Positions 8,369 through 16,368 of a stretch of 64,000 nucleotides of DNA are shown in pieces. Numbering within the stretch: position 1 is the stretch's first letter; every line of letters starts with the position of its first letter. The notes beneath the pieces are model-generated. The model did no database searches, was not told the origin of the DNA, and was given only the letters and a program-made list of their open reading frames with translations. The translations under genes and the position numbers were made by a program. The stretch covers positions 581,867 through 645,866 of the forward strand of contig CAWJJQ010000008.1 of NCBI GenBank assembly GCA_963843255.1. Direction: 5' to 3'. The stretch comes from Bog-159 sp963843255 (lineage in GTDB: Bacteria > Acidobacteriota > Terriglobia > Bryobacterales > Bryobacteraceae).

Positions 8369-9475
8369 TCAGACGAGCGCCGCGGCGATTGGTTTTCCCA
8401 GCACGCCCGCATAGTCGGCGGCGCCGATGCCGAGTATCTCCAGCGCCGTGGGCGCGATATCCCGCTGATGGCAAGGTGCCGTATCATGCGCCTCGCCGGT
8501 GTGCGGTGTATCCGGCCCGATGATGGCCAGCCAGATCTGGTCCGCGCCTTTCACGCCCTCTCCGTGGTCGTGCCAGTCGGCCAAGGTGGACCCCCGCCCG
8601 TGATCGCAAGTCACGATCAGCGTGGTGGAATCGCGATACCCGGGCGACGTCTGAAGCCACGTCCATAGCTCTTTGAGCGCGCCATCCAAAAACCCGATCG
8701 ACGTGAGCACGCGATCGTATCGCCGCTCATGGGCCCAATCGTCGGTTTCGTCGAATGCCACGTGCATCAGGCGCGGCTGCGCACTTTTCAGGTGCTCCAT
8801 GGCCAGTCCGAAGGTGAAGGCATCGTGGCGGGCGCTGTCGTCCAGATAGCGCGCCTGCATCTGCAGTTTATTTAATTCCTCCACACGCTCGTTCGTTGCC
8901 GGCAGGTATGCCTCGTATCCCGCATTGATAAAGATCTCGCCCCGGCGGCTCTCGCTGATGTAGTGGAACATATCCCACGATCCAAATACAGCGACTTGCT
9001 CCTTCGATAGCTTCCATTGGTCCTTCACGAACTGCAGGAAGCTGGGCGTCGGATTCTGCACGGGGTCGTTACCGCGAATCACATCGTCTTGGGCACGGCC
9101 GGTCAGCATCTCGGAATAGCCCGGATATGAAACCCGGTAGCGATTGGTCACCTGTACCGAACTGCCCTTGTTCAGGTTGCCCAGTACGATGCCGCCCGCC
9201 GCCAGCGTGCCCCAGAAGTATGGCAGCAGGGCCAACCGCCGCTCGCCGGGATCCGTCTTCCACAGGCGTTCGCGCAGGGCGGGCGCGCCCGTTTCCGTCA
9301 TGCCGGCTTCTTTTTGATCCATAAGCAGTGGATCGATGCCGGTGAAAAAATCCTGCCACCGCAGACCGTCGGCAGTCACCAGGATCAGATTTTTGGTTTT
9401 GCGGTTTTGCGCGGCTAGTACCGCGGCCGCGCCGCACGCGGTGAGAAACAGGCGGCGAGTCACAGGTCCGATCAT
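8369..9475 (-). CDS. Exported alkaline-phosphatase-fold (sulfatase-like) hydrolase
   Basis: A 368-residue protein beginning with a twin-arginine-like leader (VTRRLFLTACGAAAVLA). The core has alkaline-phosphatase superfamily features: NLILVTADGLRWQDFF supplies the first metal-binding Asp, LMHVAFDETDDWAH fits the second metal site, and TLIVTCDHGRGSTLADWHDHGEGV supplies the Asp-His and final His ligands. The nucleophile Thr/Ser cannot be fixed by eye. Phosphodiesterase, phosphopentomutase-like and sulfatase activities are all possible. ATG 9475 is preferred over GTG 9490 (five residues longer); neither has a clear ribosome site. It is divergent from the M23 peptidase at 9541 with a 65-base shared upstream region. 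Confidence 0.75.
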   Translation of the reverse strand: MIGPVTRRLFLTACGAAAVLAAQNRKTKNLILVTADGLRWQDFFTGIDPLLMDQKEAGMTETGAPALRERLWKTDPGERRLALLPYFWGTLAAGGIVLGNLNKGSSVQVTNRYRVSYPGYSEMLTGRAQDDVIRGNDPVQNPTPSFLQFVKDQWKLSKEQVAVFGSWDMFHYISESRRGEIFINAGYEAYLPATNERVEELNKLQMQARYLDDSARHDAFTFGLAMEHLKSAQPRLMHVAFDETDDWAHERRYDRVLTSIGFLDGALKELWTWLQTSPGYRDSTTLIVTCDHGRGSTLADWHDHGEGVKGADQIWLAIIGPDTPHTGEAHDTAPCHQRDIAPTALEILGIGAADYAGVLGKPIAAALV

Positions 9476-9540
9476 ATCGTAGTCATCCACCCGGGAAAAT
9501 TCCGGCTAAATTAGGATCTGCAGTCAATAGGAGATAAAGC

Positions 9541-11049
9541 GTGCGTTTGAATCGAAACGAAAGAAGGACCATCCCTGCGTTCTTGCTCGGCATCATTGTT
9601 CTCGCCTCGGTTCCGTGCTGTGCCTTTGGGCAAGACCTTGCCGGAACGTGGAAAGGCGAACTGGGCGAGGGAGCCGGAAAGCTGCACATCGTCTTGACCA
9701 TCATCAAGCTGACAGGCGGTGAATTCAGCGGGCAATTGAATAGCGTAGATCAGGGCGCCACCCTCCCCATGGAAAACGTGATCTTGAAGGGCGATGCGGT
9801 GCGGTTCGAAGTGAAAGCCGTGGGCGGCCTGTACGAGGGAAAGCTGAATGCCGCGCGCATGGAGTTCGCCGGAACCTGGACGCAGACGGGCGTGCCGGCC
9901 CAAACGCTGACGTTTGCGCGAAGCAGCGAGGGCTCGGCAACCAAAGACAGTGCCCCGCCCAAAGCACCCGAAGGTCCCAAGAACAAGCCGCTCTCCGCCT
10001 TTGTGGATGTGGTGGTGCCGATCGCACCCACGGCGTTCAAGGCTGAAGGCAAGTGGCATCTGGTTTACGAACTGCACTTGAACAACATGGACCGGTGGGA
10101 GTATCGATTGACGAAGGTGGAATCCATATCCGGAGACACCGCGGGGCGCTCCCTGGTGGCGTACACCGGCGCGGAATTGCAGGCGGCCATGGCGCGGCCG
10201 GGGCAGCCTGGCGTGACCGAAAAAGCGATACTGGCGCCCGGCACCATGGCCGTCGTCTATATCTGGGCCACGGTGGATTCGGCCGACGCCCTGCCATCCA
10301 CCCTCCGGCAACGATTGGGCGTGAAGGTTGGAACTTATCCGGAGGAAATCACCATCGAAACGGCGCCCATTCCGGTCGCGCGCGGAGCCATTGCGATTAG
10401 CGCGCCCCTGCGCGGAGATCACTGGCTTGCGGGCAACGGGCCATCCAACAGTTCGGGTCACCGGCGCGCCTTGATCCCTATCGATGGGCACGCCGCGATT
10501 GCCCAGCGGTTTGCGATCGATTGGGTGCGATTGCGCGACGACGGCAAAACATCTCACGGCGATGAGAAAGACAACAAAAACTACTACGCTTACGGAACCG
10601 AGGCGCTCGCCGCAGCCGACGGAGTCGTTACCGAAGTGAAAGACGGGATACCGGAGAACATTCCAGGGGAGAATTCCCGAGCCGTGCCGATCACAATCGA
10701 GACCGTAGGCGGAAATCACGTGATTCTGGATATTGGCGCCGGGCATTATGCGTTTTATGCCCATTTACAGCCCGGCTCTCTCCGCGTGAAACTCGGCGAT
10801 AAAGTCCGGCGCGGGCAGGTGGTCGGCCTGGTCGGGAATTCAGGAAATTCGACCGAGCCGCACCTGCATTTTCACATCGAAAATGCGAACTCTCCGTTGG
10901 GCGCGGAAGGGTTGCCTTATTCCCTGTCATCGTTTGCCGTGGTTGGCCGCGGCGAGGAATGGAAACCCGCTGACGCCAAGGGTCCCGCGGAAGTACACCA
11001 GAATGAGATTCCGCTGGAGAACGAGGTAGTGAATTTCCTCGGGAATTAA
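9541..11049 (+). CDS. Exported M23-family peptidase (LytM-like) with N-terminal extension
   Basis: A 502-residue protein with a signal peptide (FLLGIIVLASVPCCAFGQ). A roughly 350-residue N-terminal region of unknown fold follows. The C-terminal M23 domain has NHVILDIGAGHYAFYAHL, GDKVRRGQVVGLVGNSGNST and the metal-binding PHLHFHIEN (His441, His443, His445). The first metal ligand set is less usual: in place of HxGxD the sequence reads YYAYGTEALAAADGVV, with FAIDW and SHGDEKD shortly before. Such proteins cut peptidoglycan cross-links, or act as non-catalytic activators when ligands are missing. The start is GTG 9541, supported by TAGGAGATAA just upstream. Confidence 0.82.
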   Translation: MRLNRNERRTIPAFLLGIIVLASVPCCAFGQDLAGTWKGELGEGAGKLHIVLTIIKLTGGEFSGQLNSVDQGATLPMENVILKGDAVRFEVKAVGGLYEGKLNAARMEFAGTWTQTGVPAQTLTFARSSEGSATKDSAPPKAPEGPKNKPLSAFVDVVVPIAPTAFKAEGKWHLVYELHLNNMDRWEYRLTKVESISGDTAGRSLVAYTGAELQAAMARPGQPGVTEKAILAPGTMAVVYIWATVDSADALPSTLRQRLGVKVGTYPEEITIETAPIPVARGAIAISAPLRGDHWLAGNGPSNSSGHRRALIPIDGHAAIAQRFAIDWVRLRDDGKTSHGDEKDNKNYYAYGTEALAAADGVVTEVKDGIPENIPGENSRAVPITIETVGGNHVILDIGAGHYAFYAHLQPGSLRVKLGDKVRRGQVVGLVGNSGNSTEPHLHFHIENANSPLGAEGLPYSLSSFAVVGRGEEWKPADAKGPAEVHQNEIPLENEVVNFLGN

Positions 11050-11186
11050 CCTCTGTCTAGGTAAAAAAACGGCTTTTCGAGTTACTAAGGTGTATACTAT
11101 TCGGGACTGCGGAAACGGGTTCCAAAACAGTTCAAACCCGCTGAAACGGTATAAATCCCAGGCTCACTATTCCCTTGGAGGAAAAC

Positions 11187-12851
11187 ATGAAATTCGCCGG
11201 TTTCACGCTCGCCCTGGCGGGCATCTTCACAGGAAGCGCGCTGGCCCAGACCCCAACTGTGGGCGGCCTGCTGAATAACTACAGCTTCACTCTGCCCGGG
11301 TTACCTAACTACGGCATCGCGCAGGGTTCCATCTTCGATATCTTCGGGACCAACCTGTCTTCGACCAGCACGCCTCTCCAGAACCCTCCCCTCCAGTCCA
11401 CCTTGGACGGAGTAACTATCACCGTCACAGTGAATGGCACGGTGACCAATCCGCTAATTTATTTTTTAAGCCCCACGCAGATCGCGGCGGTGCTCCCCTC
11501 GGCCACGCCTGTGGGTACGGGGACCCTTACAGTAGCTAACAGCGGTGGTACCAGCACGGCATTTCCCATCCAGGTGGTCCAGAGCGCCTTCGGACTGCTG
11601 ACGTCAAACAATGGCACAGGACCGGTGCAAGGTTTCGATGCCAACAATTCATACGCCTTTCTGGGCTATTCGGCGTCGGCCAATCCAGGGGATATTCTGG
11701 AGCTCTGGGGCACGGGATTGGGCCCAACACCTAACGACGCGACCGCCGTCGCCGTAAGCAACAGCGTCGAAGTTGACATAGGCGGCGTGCCGGCGAAGGT
11801 GATCTATGCCGGCCGGTCGTCATATATAGGGTTAGATCAGATCAACGTTACGGTGCCCTCCGGCATTACCGGATGCAACGTGTCCGTGGTAGTAGTCACC
11901 GGCAATTACGTCAGTAACTTCGGCACCACCTCGATCGCCGCCAGCGGCCGCACGTGTTCCGATGCCACCAGCCCCATCACTACCGCCATCCTGAACGACA
12001 TCACCAAAACCGGCACGTTTACGATCGGCGTCATCGGCCTGACCAAAACTACCACGCCTGGGATTACCGTCGGAGGCATAACGGTTGGCGGCGGCACCAC
12101 GGATGGCGGGTTCGGTATCTTCGAGAAGGTAACCGGCACCCAATTGAATTCCGGGGCGTACGCATCCGCATTTTCCAGCACCTCAATCGGCAGTTGCGTG
12201 GTCACCACTTACCAGGCCAGCAGCACGAATCCGGCTCCCCCGACCAAATTACCCACGTTTACGTCGCTCAATGCCGGATCGGTTATCGACATTGTGGGAC
12301 CTGACGGCACCACCCCCATGAACCTTGAGACGTTGGGGTCACTAAACGCCTATACCACCGCCTCCGGAACGTCCAGTCCGTCGTTCATCCCGGCATCGGG
12401 CGGTAGCTTCACCTTTAACAACGGCACCGGCGGACCCGACGTGGGAGCTTTCACTGCACAACTGCAATTGCCTGCCCCACTGGTGTGGACAAACATGGGC
12501 AGCATCAGTACAGTGACCCGTTCGTCTGGGCTTCCGATCAATTGGACTGGCGGCGATCCGAGCACCTATGTCACCATCACCGGCTATTCGGCGGGCACGG
12601 TGGCCGGATCTACAACTGAATTTGTGGGGGGCTTCTTCAGTTGCCAGGCGCCCACCGCACCCGGCACGTTCACAGTGCCCGCGGCCGTGTTGCTTTCGCT
12701 GCCACCCAGCCTGACGATAGCGGGAATCGCCATTGCAGGCTCATTGTCGGTGGATAACTACACGAATCCCGTCAGCTTTACCGCGCCCAATATCGACTAC
12801 GCCTTTGTCGAGGCCAGCTTCAACAGCAGTATCAGCGTAACGTATCAGTAG
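11187..12851 (+). CDS. Secreted protein with Solibacter-type TIGR03437-like domain
   Basis: A 554-residue secreted protein: signal peptide (FTLALAGIFTGSALAQ) and then Ser/Thr/Gly-rich, beta-rich sequence. Residues about 20-265 match the pattern of the Solibacter uncharacterised C-terminal domain, with IFDIFGTNLS, NPLIYFLSPTQIAAVLPS, PGDILELWGTGLGPT and IGLDQINVTVPSGI. Here the domain lies in the N-terminal half, and about 290 further Gly/Thr-rich residues follow without a recognised domain. The ATG at 11187 has GGAGG five bases upstream and is preferred over an in-frame TTG at 11175. The 137-base upstream region contains a TATACT -10-like box (11093-11098). Function is unknown; the family is a good lineage marker. 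Confidence 0.8.
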   Translation: MKFAGFTLALAGIFTGSALAQTPTVGGLLNNYSFTLPGLPNYGIAQGSIFDIFGTNLSSTSTPLQNPPLQSTLDGVTITVTVNGTVTNPLIYFLSPTQIAAVLPSATPVGTGTLTVANSGGTSTAFPIQVVQSAFGLLTSNNGTGPVQGFDANNSYAFLGYSASANPGDILELWGTGLGPTPNDATAVAVSNSVEVDIGGVPAKVIYAGRSSYIGLDQINVTVPSGITGCNVSVVVVTGNYVSNFGTTSIAASGRTCSDATSPITTAILNDITKTGTFTIGVIGLTKTTTPGITVGGITVGGGTTDGGFGIFEKVTGTQLNSGAYASAFSSTSIGSCVVTTYQASSTNPAPPTKLPTFTSLNAGSVIDIVGPDGTTPMNLETLGSLNAYTTASGTSSPSFIPASGGSFTFNNGTGGPDVGAFTAQLQLPAPLVWTNMGSISTVTRSSGLPINWTGGDPSTYVTITGYSAGTVAGSTTEFVGGFFSCQAPTAPGTFTVPAAVLLSLPPSLTIAGIAIAGSLSVDNYTNPVSFTAPNIDYAFVEASFNSSISVTYQ

Positions 12852-12855
12852 TGGG

Positions 12856-12899
12856 GCAGGCCCCTGGCCTGCGCGGGGCTCTCAGCCCCGCTTTCTATT
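12856..12899. terminator. Double hairpin between convergent genes
   Basis: Two adjacent perfect hairpins: a 7-bp stem (12856-12862 with 12866-12872, loop CCT) and an 8-bp stem (12873-12880 with 12884-12891, loop CTC) followed on the + strand by TTTCTATT. The position just after the stop at 12851, and overlapping the end of the converging SGNH gene, fits an intrinsic terminator for the + strand gene. The first hairpin is not needed for termination and resembles a REP-like unit. Confidence 0.6.
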
Positions 12900-14166
12900 G
12901 CGCCGCCAGCTCATACCGGTGCGGTTTCGGTTGAGCGGCGGCGCGCTGCTGTTCCACCACCTCGCGCTCCACGGCATCCAGCGCACTTGCCGCGGCCTGC
13001 ATCTGCGCCGGCGGAACAGAGACATTTTGCAAATTCACTTCCAACTGGCGCCAGCGCGCGAAGTGGACCACGTTGTGCTTTAAGGTCAGGTCGTGAACCG
13101 CGGCCGCCTGCTTCGCCATGGGCGTAGCCATCGTAGCCAGGTTCACGCCTTTGGCCAGTTCCTCTTTGGTAAACGTGCCGATCGCGTCATCGTCGATCTT
13201 CAAGGTATACCGCGCGGCCGTGAGCCCCGTAACCTTGAGCGGTTCTTCGTCCATGGCATCCACGAAATCCGACGCGCGCAAGGCCAAGGCCAATACCTCG
13301 TCCTTCGGGTCGATCGGCATAGGCAGAGCCTCATCCGCTTGCGTCCAGGTTAGGCGATCGCCCACCTGCAGATCGGTCACTTGGGTGTGTTCGGCGCGGA
13401 CAATGCTGGACCCCGCCGCGTCGATCTCGACCGTTGTAACAATTGCCGGCGCGTGCCACGCCTTCAGCAGCGCTTCCGCCATCAACAGGTGACCGCCCGG
13501 CCCGGGATGTACCCGGTCGGGCAGCAGCTTTTTCGCACCCTCGGCATCCAGTTTGCTGGCCCGTTCGAGCGCCATCACCACCGGCGTATTCAGGTCCGCC
13601 ACGGTCAGCATCTCCTGCTGGCCTAACTGCTTCACGAAGTCGCCATAGCGCATCAGGACCTTGTTGTAGCCGCCTTCGAAATTGGGCGCGCGGGTGACAT
13701 CGTCGTAGGGCGACGGTTCGATCACCGTAATGCGCAGGCCGGGCAGCGCGTCTTTCACGCTTTGGATGATGTGCCTGTATCCGGCGGCGTAGGTATCGAA
13801 GATCTTCTGGTCGAAGGCGCGATAGCTGCCGTCGTTCATACCCAGCATGATGGTCATCACGGTCGGCTTGTAAGCCACCACGTCCCGCGGCAGCCGTACA
13901 TCGATGGGCCCCGCCCCGCCGCCGCTCACCCGGTCTCCGCCCACGCCGGAGTGCACGAAGGTCACTTTCATTTGCGGGAAGCGGGTGACCACGTAGGTCT
14001 CGACAAATGTGGTGTACAGGCGCTGGTCCGTGATGCTGTCGCCGTAGAACACCACCCGGTCGCCATCCTTCAGATAAAAGCCGTTCTGGGCCGCCGCTGC
14101 TTCCACGCCCAGCGCCAGGAGCATGCCGCATATGCCGCTTGTGAAAGTTCGCCTTGAGAATCGCAT
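12895..14166 (-). CDS. Exported SGNH/GDSL hydrolase
   Basis: A 423-residue protein with a signal peptide (RRTFTSGICGMLLALGVEAAAAQ). The SGNH blocks are complete. Block I is VFYGDSITD with nucleophile Ser44, block II is the Gly in SGVGGDRV, block III is MLGMNDGSY with Asn, and block V is DRVHPGPGGH with the Asp-His pair. The family hydrolyses esters on carbohydrates or lipids. A roughly 160-residue C-terminal extension after block V is unassigned. The ATG at 14166 is chosen because the signal peptide starts there; the longer open frame up to 14604 is antisense to the GH20 gene. It is divergent from GH20, a plausible carbohydrate-degrading partner. Confidence 0.88.
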   Translation of the reverse strand: MRFSRRTFTSGICGMLLALGVEAAAAQNGFYLKDGDRVVFYGDSITDQRLYTTFVETYVVTRFPQMKVTFVHSGVGGDRVSGGGAGPIDVRLPRDVVAYKPTVMTIMLGMNDGSYRAFDQKIFDTYAAGYRHIIQSVKDALPGLRITVIEPSPYDDVTRAPNFEGGYNKVLMRYGDFVKQLGQQEMLTVADLNTPVVMALERASKLDAEGAKKLLPDRVHPGPGGHLLMAEALLKAWHAPAIVTTVEIDAAGSSIVRAEHTQVTDLQVGDRLTWTQADEALPMPIDPKDEVLALALRASDFVDAMDEEPLKVTGLTAARYTLKIDDDAIGTFTKEELAKGVNLATMATPMAKQAAAVHDLTLKHNVVHFARWRQLEVNLQNVSVPPAQMQAAASALDAVEREVVEQQRAAAQPKPHRYELAAQ

Positions 14167-14205
14167 GATGCCCACAGTATAGGTACAAAACAGCGTAGTC
14201 TGGTA

Positions 14206-16200
14206 ATGATGCCTAAAGCTCCGATTCTCCTGATGGCTCCCCTCACTCTTTTTGCCTACGATCTGATGCCCGTCCCCGCGAAGATCGTGCCGGGCGAGGG
14301 ACGTATGCACATCGACCGCAATTTTTCGTTCATCCAGTTGAGCGGCTATCGCGAACCCCGTTTGGAAGCCGCCGCCGCACGCCTCGTGGAGCACGTGGCC
14401 ATCAAAACCGGCATTCCCATGAATCCCGGCCTGGGCATGCATCCCCCCGAAGCGCCGCTGGTGGTTTATTGCGATCACGCCAGCGCCCCCGTGCAACTCG
14501 CGCGTGAGGATGAGTCGTACCGCCTCACTGTGACGCCCATGGGCGCCCGCCTGGACGCTCCCAATCCCTTGGGCGTGTTGCGCGGCATGGAGACCTTTCT
14601 GCAACTCGTCGACCTGGACGCTTCAGGCTTCGGCGCGCCGGCGGTAACCATTGAGGACCATCCCCGCTTTCCCTGGCGCGGCCTCATGCTCGATGTATCC
14701 CGGCACTGGATGCCGCTTCCCGATGTGAAGCGCACTCTCGACGGCATGGCCGCCGTGAAGCTGAACGTCTTCCACTGGCACCTCTCCGAAAATCAGGGAT
14801 TCCGTATCGAAAGCAAACGCTTCCCCAAGCTGCAGGAAATGGGGTCCGATGGCGACTACTACACGCAGGACCAGGTACGCGAAGTCATCGCCTACGCGCG
14901 CGACCGCGGCATCCGCGTCATCCCCGAGTTCGACATGCCCGGCCATACAACAGCCTGGTTCGTGGGCTATCCCGAGCTGGCCAGCGGGCCGGGACCCTAC
15001 CAGATCGAACGCCAGTGGGGCATCTTCGATCCCGCCATGGATCCCTCGCGCGAGGAGATCTACCAGTTCCTGGATACTTTCATTGGTGAGATGGCCGCGT
15101 TGTTCCCCGACGAATATTTCCACATCGGGGGCGACGAAGTCAACGGCAAGGAGTGGGATGCCAACCCGCGCATCCAGGAGTTCAAGCGCGCCCACGGCAT
15201 CAAGAGCAACGAGGAATTGCAGGCCTACTTTACCAAACGCGTACAGGCCATCGTGGCCAAGCATGGGAAGAAAATGGTCGGTTGGGACGAAATCTTCAGC
15301 CCCGGCATCCCGCACGACATTCTTATCCAATCGTGGCGCGGACAGAAATCGCTGGCCGACGCGGCCCGCCAGGGGATCCCCGGCATCCTGTCGAACGGCT
15401 ATTACCTGGATCTGGATTACTCCGCCGGACACCACTATTCTGTCGATCCGCTGGGGGGCGCCGCGGACAGCCTGAGCGCGGAGCAGAAGCAGTTGGTGCT
15501 GGGCGGTGAAGCCTGCATGTGGGCGGAATTTGTGCCCCAGGAGCTGCTCGATTTGCGCTTATGGCCGCGCACGGCCGCTATCGCGGAGCGCCTCTGGTCG
15601 CCGCAAAATGTCACCGATGTGGCGGACATGTACCGGCGGCTGGGCGCCGTCAGCCGCGATCTGGAGTGGCTCGGCCTGACGCACGCATCCGAGCGCGCGC
15701 GCATGCTCGAACGGCTGGCGGGGGGCGGCCCGGTGGCGCCCGTGCGTACCTTGGCTGAAGTGGTCGAACCAGTCAAAGACTACGCGCGCGAGGATGCCCG
15801 TCACTATGACGCCTTCACGCCCCTAAATCGGCTGGTGGACACGCTGCCGGACTCCGGCGCCGCGGCTTATGATTTTGCGGCGCTGGTGGACGGGCTGAAG
15901 CCTGAGAATTTTCCGCAAATCAGGGAACGGCTGATGCTGTGGCGCGACAATGATACCCGCCTGGAGCCCTTGATGGCCCATTCCGCACTGCTTGCCGAGA
16001 ACGAGGCCATCTCCAAGGACCTTTCGGCTCTTGCGGCGGCCGGCCTGGAGGCGCTCGACCGTCTACAAAATAGCGGCGCGCGTACTCCCGGCTGGGCGGA
16101 TCGGCAGAAAGCGCTGCTCGATCGCGCTCAAAAGCCGTATGGTGAGCTGCTGCTCAGCGTCGCGCCGCCTATCGGAAAACTGATCGAAGCCGCCCGCTAG
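14206..16200 (+). CDS. Beta-N-acetylhexosaminidase, glycoside hydrolase family 20
   Basis: A 664-residue exported enzyme. After a short hydrophobic leader (APILLMAPLTLFAYDL), the GH20b-like N-terminal domain runs to about residue 140. The TIM-barrel follows, with FPWRGLMLDVSRHWMP, NVFHWHLSENQGFRIES, PEFDMPGHTTAW and the catalytic pair Asp310-Glu311 in HIGGDEVNGKEW. Asp-Glu is the signature of substrate-assisted catalysis by GH20, which removes terminal GlcNAc or GalNAc from chitin or peptidoglycan fragments and glycoconjugates. The C-terminal 170 residues are helical and unassigned. Two ATGs at 14206 and 14209 are possible. No ribosome site is visible, but TAGTCT (14196-14201) lies seven bases before the second ATG, which suggests a leaderless start. 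Confidence 0.93.
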   Translation: MMPKAPILLMAPLTLFAYDLMPVPAKIVPGEGRMHIDRNFSFIQLSGYREPRLEAAAARLVEHVAIKTGIPMNPGLGMHPPEAPLVVYCDHASAPVQLAREDESYRLTVTPMGARLDAPNPLGVLRGMETFLQLVDLDASGFGAPAVTIEDHPRFPWRGLMLDVSRHWMPLPDVKRTLDGMAAVKLNVFHWHLSENQGFRIESKRFPKLQEMGSDGDYYTQDQVREVIAYARDRGIRVIPEFDMPGHTTAWFVGYPELASGPGPYQIERQWGIFDPAMDPSREEIYQFLDTFIGEMAALFPDEYFHIGGDEVNGKEWDANPRIQEFKRAHGIKSNEELQAYFTKRVQAIVAKHGKKMVGWDEIFSPGIPHDILIQSWRGQKSLADAARQGIPGILSNGYYLDLDYSAGHHYSVDPLGGAADSLSAEQKQLVLGGEACMWAEFVPQELLDLRLWPRTAAIAERLWSPQNVTDVADMYRRLGAVSRDLEWLGLTHASERARMLERLAGGGPVAPVRTLAEVVEPVKDYAREDARHYDAFTPLNRLVDTLPDSGAAAYDFAALVDGLKPENFPQIRERLMLWRDNDTRLEPLMAHSALLAENEAISKDLSALAAAGLEALDRLQNSGARTPGWADRQKALLDRAQKPYGELLLSVAPPIGKLIEAAR

Positions 16201-16323
16201 GCATGCCGCTGCAAACATGCGGGCGAGTTTACGAGCCTCCGTTTCCGAGACGCCCGCGTGACGAAGCGGTCATCCGCAGCCTGCTAAAGAAAGTGCATCA
16301 ACCGCCGATAAAAGGTCAGGTGC

Positions 16324-16341
16324 GTCCGCCTGTTAGCGGAC
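16324..16341 (+). other. Short hairpin upstream of the TonB receptor
   Basis: GTCCGC (16324-16329) and GCGGAC (16336-16341) form a perfect 6-bp stem with a CTGTTA loop, 27 bases before the receptor ATG. The 168-base gap (16201-16368) otherwise shows nothing recognisable. A cobalamin riboswitch was looked for because of the receptor, but its conserved boxes are not visible. The hairpin could act on translation or be chance. Confidence 0.3.
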
Positions 16342-16368
16342 ACGCCCATATCCGTTATCGAGTTTGCG

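Noticed and set aside
12895..14604. SGNH hydrolase with a 146-residue N-terminal extension
   Set aside because: The extra part is antisense to the GH20 gene and has no likeness to any family; the signal peptide at 14166 gives a clean start.
16201..16368. Cobalamin or other riboswitch before the TonB receptor
   Set aside because: Only one short hairpin is visible; the conserved boxes of the cobalamin riboswitch are absent.
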